Source: Pedobacter sp. W3I1 (lineage in GTDB: Bacteria > Bacteroidota > Bacteroidia > Sphingobacteriales > Sphingobacteriaceae). Taken from it: a DNA stretch of 64,000 nucleotides. Positions within the stretch are counted from its first letter, which is position 1; the number at the start of each line of letters is the position of its first letter. The position numbers were made by a program, and so were the translations under genes. The notes below the pieces were generated by a model. It ran no database searches and was not told the DNA's origin. It worked only from the letters and a program-made list of their open reading frames with translations. This document shows positions 1 to 10,283 of the stretch, one piece after another. The stretch spans positions 1,612,001 through 1,676,000 of the forward strand of contig NZ_JAUSXN010000001.1 of the NCBI RefSeq assembly GCF_030816015.1, written 5' to 3'.

Positions 1-30
1 ATTTAGCTTAAGAAAGAGGATTTGATACGG

Positions 31-681
31 TTATATTACACCGTTTTTAATGGCAAACATCACCAGGCCCGCAGTATTGCGAACGCCTGTTTTTTCGATA
101 ATGCGCATTCTGATACCTTCAACTGAACGGGGACTCAAAAAAAGTTCTGTGCCAATTTCAGTCGCAGTTTTCTCATCACAGATCATTTTTAAAACATCCA
201 GTTCACGTTCTGAGAATTCTATATTCTGATCGAGCGAGGGCCTGGTAGAACCTTTAATTGTTAATTTTTTTAATAATGCTTTGGTTACAATATCGTTAAA
301 GTAGTAGCCGCTTTCGTGTACCGAATAAATAGCTTTCCTGATTTCTTTAGGATCTGTATTTTTTAATAGATAGCCGTTAGCCCCGTTTTCCATTAAATGA
401 ATAATAAATTTAACCTCATCATACATGGTTAGAACAAGAATTTTAATACTCTCAGCATATTTTTTGCGGATTAATTTCATGGCTTCCATCCCGTCCATTA
501 CTGGCATTTTCAGGTCCATTAAAATAACGTCCGGCTGTACATCTTCGAGTTTGCATATCAGTTCTTCACCGTTTGATGCCTCAAATATTACTTCCAGATT
601 TTTATCACGGTTAAAGCCTACCCTTAAACCGTCTCTAAAAATGCTATAATCATCTGCTATGGCTATCCTTATTTTGAGCAT
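31..681 (-). CDS. NarL/FixJ-family response regulator (REC + LuxR-type HTH)
   Basis: This is a two-component response regulator that presumably binds DNA when phosphorylated. The 216 residues give an N-terminal receiver domain (about 1-125) with the acidic pair D10/D11 and the phospho-acceptor D56 in a VILMDLKMP context. A LuxR/GerE helix-turn-helix follows (about 150-216), with the family signature FSERELDVL and a recognition helix near SPRSVEGIR. It lies 173 bp downstream of a HisKA_3-type sensor kinase on the same strand, and that kinase is its likely partner. The length is normal for the family and the C-terminus is complete. The target genes cannot be told from the sequence. Confidence 0.93.
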   Translation of the reverse strand: MLKIRIAIADDYSIFRDGLRVGFNRDKNLEVIFEASNGEELICKLEDVQPDVILMDLKMPVMDGMEAMKLIRKKYAESIKILVLTMYDEVKFIIHLMENGANGYLLKNTDPKEIRKAIYSVHESGYYFNDIVTKALLKKLTIKGSTRPSLDQNIEFSERELDVLKMICDEKTATEIGTELFLSPRSVEGIRMRIIEKTGVRNTAGLVMFAIKNGVI

Positions 682-854
682 TATTATTTTAATTGAGCAC
701 TTAAAATTACTTAATATTTATCTTAATGTACACTAATTGTCTATTAATACTATCTTATTTGTATTTATTATTATTTTCTTTTAGGTTTTAACTTTATAAC
801 TTGTGAAGTTTTATTATTACATTTTAATATAATTTATATTACATAGTAAGATGT

Positions 855-1652
855 TTAACTAGCAGGAATGGTAATTTTAATAAAATACCGACCTCCATAC
901 TGTGAAAAAACAAGGTCTGCTTTTAACAGGATCATTCTATTTTGAATATTTTTCAAACCTAATCCATCTTTTATAAAGCGCAATTCTTCAAATTGATTTT
1001 GTGTAAGACCATTGCCGTTATGCGAAATGGTAAATACCAAATTATGATTAACACTCACAGATTGAATATGGATAAGGCTGGCTTTTGCATGTTTGGTTAT
1101 GTTATGGATAAGCTCCTGAATGATTCTGTAAATACTGATATCGTTCCGGCTTACCTTTATGCAGTGATCGTCTGTTAAACTTAAACTGATTTCGGCAACA
1201 TTACTATGGCTGATTTTACTACAGAAGTGTGAAATGGCCTCTTTTAAACCTAATTCTTGTAAAATGGTGGAGTGGAGGTTGTGCGAAATGCCGCGGATTT
1301 TATAAATTCCGTCGTCAAGCAAACTTTTGCCTTTTTGATACATTTCCTTACTTATTTCGTCGCAACCGTTGATATCGGTTCCATAGAAATACAAGCTAGC
1401 CGACCCTAAAATTGCACCAACCTCATCGTGTAATTCTTCAGCAATACGGTGCCGCTCAATTTCCTCGCTCCTTACTGCTGCTTCGATCAACTGATTTTTT
1501 TGTATATTCTGTAAGGTTTGTAGGTTAAGTTTGTATTGAAGTTTTTTGCGCTGCATGAATATAAAAATGAGCAGTACACTGATAAATAACATAAGCATAG
1601 CAGCAATGCCAACCATTAATATCTGCATAATCTCATTATTTACCTGATTCAT
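855..1652 (-). CDS. HisKA_3-family sensor histidine kinase
   Basis: This is a membrane-anchored sensor kinase of the NarX/DegS-like class. It has one N-terminal transmembrane helix (about 10-33) and a short linker. The dimerisation/phospho-acceptor segment reads RIAEELHDEVG, with H75 as the expected phosphorylated histidine. A HATPase domain carries an N-box near ELIHNITKHAKAS and a glycine-rich lid GLGLKNIQNRM. There is no extracytoplasmic sensor domain, so the signal may come from the membrane or from the partner membrane protein. Its start overlaps the end of the upstream seven-helix-like gene by 17 bp, which points to translational coupling. The response regulator lies just downstream. 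Family assignment is firm; the stimulus is unknown. Confidence 0.92.
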   Translation of the reverse strand: MNQVNNEIMQILMVGIAAMLMLFISVLLIFIFMQRKKLQYKLNLQTLQNIQKNQLIEAAVRSEEIERHRIAEELHDEVGAILGSASLYFYGTDINGCDEISKEMYQKGKSLLDDGIYKIRGISHNLHSTILQELGLKEAISHFCSKISHSNVAEISLSLTDDHCIKVSRNDISIYRIIQELIHNITKHAKASLIHIQSVSVNHNLVFTISHNGNGLTQNQFEELRFIKDGLGLKNIQNRMILLKADLVFSQYGGRYFIKITIPAS

Positions 1653-2298
1653 AAAATCCTTTCGCTATAAATAGGTTAAAAATGATGTAAGAGATATTGT
1701 GCACACTCCACAAGCTAATGGCAAAATTTTGAAAACGCAATGTAAGTTCGTTGTATAATAGAAAAATGAAAAAATTTAAGGTAACAAAAATGCCAAGTCC
1801 GGTGATTATCCAAAAATCGCTGTTCGTAATTTTGGTAGCCGTGCTATCGTTTATTTTGAATAAGTAATATTGAAGCGTATAGAACAAAAGAAAAATGGCC
1901 TCGGTTGAGAGCAAACGGCTGCTTAATTTCCAATAATCAAAAAAGTGTTCGTAAAAAGTAAAATTGATGATGATGAAAACCGTAAAGCAGATAGGGATAA
2001 TTTTCTTTATGGGCACTAAAAAAGATTGGTTTAACTGAATAAAAAATGCACAGAACAGATAAAAACGGATAACCGAGTGTAGGTTGTAGAGGAAATTATT
2101 AGAATTGTATGCTACAGGCAGCATACTCCTGAATTTCCAGATCAGATCTATTCCCAGGTTAATGATCAACGCTGCCCATACATAAAAAACAACCAGCTTG
2201 AGGCTAGCCGGTTGTTTTTTTATTAGCAGTACAGATATAGGGATTAATAACGCCCAGACTTCAGACCAATCAATAATAAATTGGAATATTTTAAGCAT
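1636..2298 (-). CDS. Polytopic membrane protein, unknown, in a two-component operon
   Basis: The 220-residue protein consists mostly of hydrophobic helices; I count about six or seven segments, separated by short basic or aromatic loops. There is no signal peptide beyond the first helix and I recognise no catalytic motif. It overlaps the start of the downstream histidine kinase by 17 bp, so the two are almost certainly co-translated. Because that kinase has only one membrane helix and no sensor domain, this protein is a reasonable candidate for the sensing partner. That role is inferred from context alone. The ATG at 2298 is the first start in the open frame. Confidence 0.7.
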   Translation of the reverse strand: MLKIFQFIIDWSEVWALLIPISVLLIKKQPASLKLVVFYVWAALIINLGIDLIWKFRSMLPVAYNSNNFLYNLHSVIRFYLFCAFFIQLNQSFLVPIKKIIPICFTVFIIINFTFYEHFFDYWKLSSRLLSTEAIFLLFYTLQYYLFKINDSTATKITNSDFWIITGLGIFVTLNFFIFLLYNELTLRFQNFAISLWSVHNISYIIFNLFIAKGFYESGK

Positions 2299-2320
2299 TT
2301 GAGATAAGCGTGTTAATTAA

Positions 2321-2803
2321 TCAATTTATTGTAGCTGGCGGAGATGGATTGGTAACAATTGGAGTTTCATCGTCGTAAATTAATTCAACATCTCCTGTGT
2401 CAATTCTTTTAAACCGTTTAACATTGTAAAAAATGTGTCCGCGGTTAACATCTGGAACAAACACCAAATAGTCAGGTTTATCGCCGTTAGCATCAGGATT
2501 GTTAATCAACAATAAGATATCGGCAAGCGAAATGATATTATTGCTTAAAATAATCGGCCCGCTTAAATCTAAAGCACTGTTGTTGTAAATTTCCAACCTG
2601 TCGAAATAACTGCTGTACTGGTTGCTTGGTGCCATGTAACCATAAGCAATCAATTGCAAAGGTTTAGTTGGCTGGTCGGTTTCCGGGAAAAAATAACAAA
2701 ATGCAAAATGATCAATACCTGGAGAGTTAAGGATTAATGCCTGGATAGAGCTGATTTCGTACTTTAACCAATAGAATTTTTGTGTTTGTTTTTCTGTGAG
2801 CAT
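2321..2803 (-). CDS. Hypothetical protein, 160 aa
   Basis: I do not recognise this protein. It is a soluble 160-residue product with no signal peptide or membrane helix. It has a mix of hydrophobic beta-like stretches and an acidic C-terminal half (DTGDVELIYDDE), and ends in a proline/threonine-rich tail. The gene sits 22 bp upstream of the membrane protein of the two-component locus on the same strand and is probably the first gene of that operon. The AT-rich 263 bp ahead of it (2804-3066) hold no gene and could carry the promoter. That it is a real gene is supported by its position and by codon use like its neighbours. Confidence 0.62.
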   Translation of the reverse strand: MLTEKQTQKFYWLKYEISSIQALILNSPGIDHFAFCYFFPETDQPTKPLQLIAYGYMAPSNQYSSYFDRLEIYNNSALDLSGPIILSNNIISLADILLLINNPDANGDKPDYLVFVPDVNRGHIFYNVKRFKRIDTGDVELIYDDETPIVTNPSPPATIN

Positions 2804-3066
2804 GTTTTTATCTAGATAAGTATTGCATAAAGATATACAATTGTGTAAATAAAAACATTCTTAGAAAGTAATTTTTAAAATACTTTTATAGATTTTTTAT
2901 GTTTGATGATGTTTATACAGCTTTATAAATCAAAGAGTTGACCTGTATTTGTGTTTTGATTACTGTTTATATTGTGCAATTATATAGCTGCATGGAATTA
3001 TAATCGGGTTCCATTATTATCAATTTCAGCAATTAATAGCACAAGCTACTAGTCGATTTGTGCAGA

Positions 3067-3813
3067 TTAACCCCTTATCCGGTCTACAGCCAAGCCAATC
3101 CATTCTCTGAATAACATTTCCCATGCTTCTAATGCGCTGGCACTTGGGATAACGAAATCACTGAATTGAAATTCAGTATTTCCGGAAAAATTGGTTGGGT
3201 AATATTCAATTTTCTGTTTGGCCTGTTTATCAAAAATTAGTTTTGCCCTTGGGATGTGCCATGCACTGGTAATCACCAGAATTTTAGCTGTAGGGTTGAT
3301 TTTGGTGATGAGTGCTAAGCTGTTCCTGGCATTTTCGATCGTATTTCTGCTGTGATTTTCAATCAGGACTGCAGAATCAGGAATACCGATCAGTTTTAAG
3401 TATTTGAAGGCTAAGTCAGCTTCTTTTACTTGTCGGTCTATTAAATTTGCATTTCCACTACTAAGCAAGATCTGCTTAATCTGTCCTTTTTTATAAAGTG
3501 CGATTGTTTGGAACAATCTATCTCCTGCCCAATTAAAAGCAATTTCATTATTCCGTTTATTTAAACCCGAAAAACCTCCAAGAACTATTCCAATGTCGTA
3601 TTTCCCTGTTTTCGGATAACTGGCTTCGTAACTGTTCATTATTTTTCCAACAATAAAGCCATTAGAGAAAAGGAACAAAATAATCACAGCACTGATTAAA
3701 TATCTTTTCCTTTGTTTAGGTTGTTTAGATGCAATTGCAAAAATCAAAAGCGCAAAAACCCATACTATTGGTTTAATGAGGAAAAGCAAAATCTTCGAGA
3801 GGATAAAAATCAT
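3067..3813 (-). CDS. DUF218/YdcF-SanA family membrane protein
   Basis: The 248-residue protein has two N-terminal transmembrane helices (about 5-27 and 38-56). A DUF218 domain follows, recognised by IGIVLGG near residue 80, the central HSRNTIENARNS segment and ILVITSAWHIPRAKLIF. The family includes YdcF, SanA and ElyC, which are linked to envelope integrity or polyprenyl-phosphate handling; the exact reaction is unsettled. The gene stands alone on the minus strand, with YtxH upstream at 96 bp. The length is normal. Confidence 0.85.
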   Translation of the reverse strand: MIFILSKILLFLIKPIVWVFALLIFAIASKQPKQRKRYLISAVIILFLFSNGFIVGKIMNSYEASYPKTGKYDIGIVLGGFSGLNKRNNEIAFNWAGDRLFQTIALYKKGQIKQILLSSGNANLIDRQVKEADLAFKYLKLIGIPDSAVLIENHSRNTIENARNSLALITKINPTAKILVITSAWHIPRAKLIFDKQAKQKIEYYPTNFSGNTEFQFSDFVIPSASALEAWEMLFREWIGLAVDRIRG

Positions 3814-3908
3814 ATACCGATATTATCCTGTAAAACTAAGAAATTGTTTAAACGGTAAAGGGTTTTGGCATGTTAATTAATGCATGCCAATAACCAGTCA
3901 CCTTTATT

Positions 3909-4280
3909 TTATCCTTGCCCTTCCTGTACCTGAGTATTTTCGTGCGCATTTTGTAAAAGTTCCTGCACATCCGATTTGCGTTTTTTAGCAACAGTATGTT
4001 TAAAGTGTGGCACTTCATGCTCAACAATATCTTCTTCGATAGCTTCAACACCGAAAACCTTCTCTTTTAAAAGATTGTATTTGTCCTGGAATCCATAACG
4101 AAGATTTCTGGCACCGCCTGCAATTTTTCCCCGCGTACCTGCTCCACTATCGGGAGCAAATAAAATACTAATTACTGCGCCCGCCGCTAAACCAGCCACT
4201 AAAGCAAGTGCTATTTTTGCACTGTTATCCGATTCGTGCTTGAAATATTTTCCGATTAACTTTCTGTAGTTCATGATCAT
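3909..4280 (-). CDS. YtxH domain-containing protein
   Basis: This is a small 123-residue protein of the YtxH/gas-vesicle-like type. A single membrane helix with the typical small-residue pattern (ALVAGLAAGAVISILFAP, about 26-44) is followed by DSGAGTRGKI and a charged amphipathic C-terminal half. Family members are commonly stress-induced and membrane attached; the molecular role is not established. The ATG at 4280 gives MIMNYRKL, and an ATG two codons later is equally possible. A second minus-strand open frame inside this gene is a frame shadow. Confidence 0.82.
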   Translation of the reverse strand: MIMNYRKLIGKYFKHESDNSAKIALALVAGLAAGAVISILFAPDSGAGTRGKIAGGARNLRYGFQDKYNLLKEKVFGVEAIEEDIVEHEVPHFKHTVAKKRKSDVQELLQNAHENTQVQEGQG

Positions 4281-4452
4281 GTGATTTTATAACTCAACAA
4301 TTAGCCTGTAATAATGTTTGATGTTTTTTGTTTAGAAAGTAGTAGCAATGGCTCTTTGCTAAAGCAGTTCCTCATTCATTTTCAAAAAAAGACCAGACTT
4401 TTACCTAAGTTTAAAGTTAAAGCACAATATTTGGGATACTAAATCAATTTAC

Positions 4453-4833
4453 ATGGTAAAAGCAACAATAAATAAGGAGCATTATGCGTGTTCAGTAAGC
4501 AATGGTTCTCATGATATAATAGTAGACGAACCTTTAGAATTAGGTGGAACACATAAAGGTTTTGCCCCCAAAGGATTATTAATGGCTTCTTTAGCATCAT
4601 GTGTCGCCATTACCTTAAGAATGTATGCCGATAGAAAAGAATGGCCTATTGATAAAATTGAGGTGGAAGTAAACATTGATACCGAAAATGGCGAGACTAT
4701 ATTTTTTGAAGAAATTACCTGTACAGGAGTACTTACCGAGGACCAAAAAATCAGATTGGAAGAAATTGCAGCGAAATGCCCGGTAAGTAAAATTTTAGCC
4801 TCCGGTCACGAAATCAGATCGAAGGTGCTTTAA
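4453..4833 (+). CDS. OsmC/Ohr-family peroxide-reducing protein
   Basis: This 126-residue OsmC-like protein has the two conserved reactive cysteines: C50 in SLASCVAITLRMYADRK and C109 in AAKCPVSKIL. These form the peroxidatic/resolving pair in OsmC and Ohr enzymes that reduce organic hydroperoxides. The protein is cytoplasmic with no signal peptide. The preceding 170 bp are AT-rich, and the gene diverges from YtxH, another stress-associated family. Whether it belongs to the Ohr or the YhfA-like subgroup cannot be decided by eye. Confidence 0.9.
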   Translation: MVKATINKEHYACSVSNGSHDIIVDEPLELGGTHKGFAPKGLLMASLASCVAITLRMYADRKEWPIDKIEVEVNIDTENGETIFFEEITCTGVLTEDQKIRLEEIAAKCPVSKILASGHEIRSKVL

Positions 4834-4853
4834 TGGTAACGGTGTAAAACTCG

Positions 4854-4886
4854 TTTGTACATTCATAAAAAGCTTTAATATCTTTG
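4854..4886 (+). promoter_or_regulatory. Bacteroidota-type promoter of the DUF2130 gene
   Basis: TTTG at 4854-4857 is followed after 21 bp by TATCTTTG at 4879-4886. This matches the Bacteroidota -33/-7 consensus (TTG ... TAnnTTTG). The expected transcript start lies about 30 bp before the ATG at 4926. Confidence 0.6.
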
Positions 4887-4925
4887 TCGTAACCCAAGCG
4901 TTCGCTGTGGTAAAAAAATAATTGT

Positions 4926-6179
4926 ATGCCTACCGAAATAAAATGCCCCAACTGTGCCCATGTTTTTCCGATGGAAGAAGCCATGGCCGAAGATTATAAG
5001 AAAGAGTTACGTGAGAAAGCGGCTGCTTACGCAAGGCAGAAGGATGAAGAATATCAACGTAAACTGCAGGTTTTTGAGTCAGAAAAACAGCTGCAGTTAA
5101 AAGCTTTTGAAGCTAAACTTGCCGAAGAGAAAAATAAGCTTAAAGATGATCTCGAGGAAAACCTGCGTAAAAGTATTTCGGCCGATTTTGAAACCAAGCT
5201 GCAAATGCTGGAAGGTAATGCGAAAGATAATGCCGAAAAACTAAAGCTGGCCCGTGAAAAAGAACTGGAGTTTTTACGTCGCGAAGAAAGCCTTAAGGTG
5301 AAAGAAGAAGAAATGGAACTTGCTTTTCAACGTAAAATGCAAGAGCAGCGTAATGAGCTGGTAGAGCAGATTCGTAAACAAGAGGCAGAAAAAAATAGCA
5401 TTAAAGATACTGAACACCAGCTGCGTTTAAAGGAATTAGAAAAACAGCTCGACGACCAGAAAAAATTGGCTGAAGAAATGAAACGCAAAGCCGAGCAGGG
5501 TAGTATGCAATTGCAGGGCGAGGTGCAGGAATTGATCCTGGAAGAACTGCTCCGTACCAATTATCCTTTCGATTTAATTGAAGAAGTTGGTAAAGGAGTG
5601 CGTGGTGCAGACTGTGTACAAGTGGTGCGTAATCAATTCGGGCAGGAATGTGGTAAAATTATTTACGAAAGCAAGCGTACCAAAGATTTTGGAGGCGACT
5701 GGATCGAGAAACTGAAGAAAGATATGCGTAACATGGGCATTGATGTTGCAGTAATTGTGAGTCAATGTTATCCAAAAGGCATGGATTGTTTCGGGCAACG
5801 CGATGGGATTTGGATCTGTTCTTTTGAAGAAGTAAATGCCGTAGCCTATGTATTGCGTGAAGGTATTTTGCGTTTGGCAGGCGCAGTAAAATCGCAGGAA
5901 AACCGCGGCGAAAAAATGCACATGCTTTACGATTATTTGATGGGAGCAGAGTTTTCTGAACAATGGAAAGCCATTAGAGAAGGTTTTATGAGCATGAAAC
6001 TATCCATACAACGCGAACGTGATGCGATGGAGCGTTTATGGAAGGCACGAGAAAAACAATTGGAGAAAGTATTGTTAAATGCGACACATATCCGTGGTTC
6101 TATAGAAGGAATTGCAGGTAGCGATAGCGTGCAGTTAAGCTTAACCGATGACGACGATGATACTTTGCTTTTAGAGTAA
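4926..6179 (+). CDS. DUF2130 protein with coiled coil and PD-(D/E)XK-like core
   Basis: The 417-residue protein begins with a short CPNCAH zinc-ribbon-like motif (C7, C10). A long charged coiled coil follows (about 22-195), then the DUF2130 domain (about 200-380). In that domain D229 of RGADCV, followed by E248 and K250 of YESKRTK, has the spacing of a PD-(D/E)XK nuclease core. This motif reading is mine. The C-terminal helix is rich in basic and methionine residues and ends in an acidic DDDDD run. The gene is monocistronic with its own promoter. A DNA-related role is plausible but unproven for the family. Confidence 0.82.
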   Translation: MPTEIKCPNCAHVFPMEEAMAEDYKKELREKAAAYARQKDEEYQRKLQVFESEKQLQLKAFEAKLAEEKNKLKDDLEENLRKSISADFETKLQMLEGNAKDNAEKLKLAREKELEFLRREESLKVKEEEMELAFQRKMQEQRNELVEQIRKQEAEKNSIKDTEHQLRLKELEKQLDDQKKLAEEMKRKAEQGSMQLQGEVQELILEELLRTNYPFDLIEEVGKGVRGADCVQVVRNQFGQECGKIIYESKRTKDFGGDWIEKLKKDMRNMGIDVAVIVSQCYPKGMDCFGQRDGIWICSFEEVNAVAYVLREGILRLAGAVKSQENRGEKMHMLYDYLMGAEFSEQWKAIREGFMSMKLSIQRERDAMERLWKAREKQLEKVLLNATHIRGSIEGIAGSDSVQLSLTDDDDDTLLLE

Positions 6180-8866
<2,687 letters not shown>

Positions 8867-8886
8867 TTTTGTGTTTCGAAATTGAT

Positions 8887-8990
8887 GTTGTGTCAGTTGT
8901 TCCCAACTGACACAACGTTATTTATCAGTCAGATGGTAACATCTCACTGCACGCTGAATCTAGTCGTAGCATCTTGCTACGACTTTTTTC
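8887..8990. repeat. Three palindromes downstream of GH97, the last terminator-like
   Basis: There is a perfect palindrome at 8888-8914 (TTGTGTCAGTTG arms around TTCC). An imperfect TCAGATG-GTAA-CATCTCA unit follows near 8929-8947. A 9-bp hairpin at 8962-8984 (AGTCGTAGC/GCTACGACT) runs straight into T6 and could terminate GH97 transcription. Confidence 0.6.
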
Positions 8991-9038
8991 GTGGCTGTTT
9001 TTTTGCCTCAGATAAACACGGATTGATACAGAAAAGTA

Positions 9039-9562
9039 GTTTCGTCATACTGAACTTGTTTCAGTATCTATCATGCTAGTTAGATCCTGAGATGAACTCA
9101 GGATGACGACAGCCGGTAAGTTTATTTCCCGCAGATTCGCAGATTAGCGCAGAAAAAATAAGCAATTTGCAGTAATCATCTTAATCTGCGGGAGCCGTTT
9201 TTGGCGCAGTTGTTATCAACTGATGCTAAGTTATCAATCAGCCAGATGGTAACATCTGACTGCACGGAAATTGCGCTTTCTCCGTTTCGTCATACTGAAC
9301 TTGTTTCAGTATCTATCATGCTAGTTAGATCCTGAGATGAACTCAGGATGACGACAGCCGGTAAGTTTATTTCCAGCAGATTCGCAGATTAGCGCAGAAA
9401 AAATAAGCAATTTGCAATAATCATCTTAATCTGCGGGAGCCGTTTTTGGAGCCAGTTATTATCAACTGATGCTAAGTTTTCTATCAGCCAGATGGCAACA
9501 TCTGACTGCACGGAAATAGAAAAAATAAGCAATCTGCGGTAGTCACCTTAAATCTGCAGGAC
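9039..9562. repeat. 245-bp tandem direct repeat, two full copies and a partial third
   Basis: Copy 1 spans 9039-9283 and copy 2 spans 9284 to about 9517, nearly identical over their length. A third remnant (AAAAAATAAGCAATCTGCGG and onward) runs to about 9562. Each unit contains a face-to-face pair of REP-like hairpins (9044-9107 and 9289-9352), a CGCAGATTCGCAGATTAGCG direct repeat and a TCAGATG-GTAA-CATCTGA palindrome (9243-9260, changed to GGCAA in copy 2). No coding frame is credible. This looks like segmental duplication of a composite repeat. Confidence 0.85.
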
Positions 9563-9688
9563 TATTCTGGCGATTAAATTTGTCCAATCTCTCTTAACAG
9601 ATCATAACAGCTGATTGCAAGAAAATATCTTATTTTATAATATCTTAGCAAAGACATTAAAACCAAGCAATTTTAACAGAACATTACC

Positions 9689-10165
9689 ATGCCCAGAACC
9701 AAAAACCATATCGAACTTCAATTTTTAAGCGAACCCTCTGACGTTAATTATGGCGGTAAGGTACACGGGGGGATGATGATGAAATGGATTGATCAGGCTG
9801 CTTTTGCCTGTGCTTTACAATGGAGCCAAACCTATTGTGTAACGGTTTATGTTGGTGGAATCAGGTTTTTTCACCCGGTTCATATCGGGCATTTGGTTAA
9901 AATGGAAGCACGGATCATTTATACCGGTAAAACCAGTATGCATATTGCCGTTGATGCTTTTTCAAAACCCGTAGGGCAAGCCGATTTTGTGAAAAATACA
10001 CATTGTATTATTGTTTTTGTTGCAGTAGATGACGATGGACAACCGAAGGGAATCCCCGCCTTTAAACCCAAAACCGAAAAAGAAATTGCCATGCATGGTT
10101 ACGCGATTAAATTAATGGAATTGCGCAAAAGCATTGATAAGGAAATGGAGCCGTATATCGTATAG
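9689..10165 (+). CDS. Acyl-CoA thioesterase, hotdog fold
   Basis: This 158-residue single hotdog-domain thioesterase is of the YciA/BACH type and hydrolyses acyl-CoA to free acid and CoA in the cytoplasm. The active-site region VNYGGKVHGGMMMKWIDQAAF (about 18-38) has the family's G-G-x-hydrophobic-D pattern, with D35 as the probable catalytic acid. The conserved strand RFFHPVHIGHLV follows. The gene is flanked upstream by the 820-bp repeat field and downstream by a convergent sensor kinase. Chain-length preference cannot be inferred. Confidence 0.9.
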   Translation: MPRTKNHIELQFLSEPSDVNYGGKVHGGMMMKWIDQAAFACALQWSQTYCVTVYVGGIRFFHPVHIGHLVKMEARIIYTGKTSMHIAVDAFSKPVGQADFVKNTHCIIVFVAVDDDGQPKGIPAFKPKTEKEIAMHGYAIKLMELRKSIDKEMEPYIV

Positions 10166-10283
10166 CGCTGGGCGGGTGGAGTTTGGCGGTGCCGTTTTCC
10201 ATCATTCATTTGCTATCTTACAACTTTTCTCTGTGTCCTCTGCGTAAAACTTTGTGCCCTTTGCGGTTAAAAGGAAATAGGAT

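Noticed and set aside
2186..2220. Hairpin with a T tract resembling a terminator
   Set aside because: It is inside the coding region of the membrane protein on the other strand. Genes around it do not need a terminator there.
3848..4051. 67-aa open frame overlapping YtxH
   Set aside because: It is a shadow frame of the YtxH gene without family similarity.
8882..9079. 65-aa open frame after GH97
   Set aside because: It is formed across three palindromes and a REP-like unit, with no coding character.
8887..9562. Repeat field considered as a CRISPR array
   Set aside because: Repeats are 245 bp with internal palindromes, not short regular repeats with unique spacers, and there are no cas genes.
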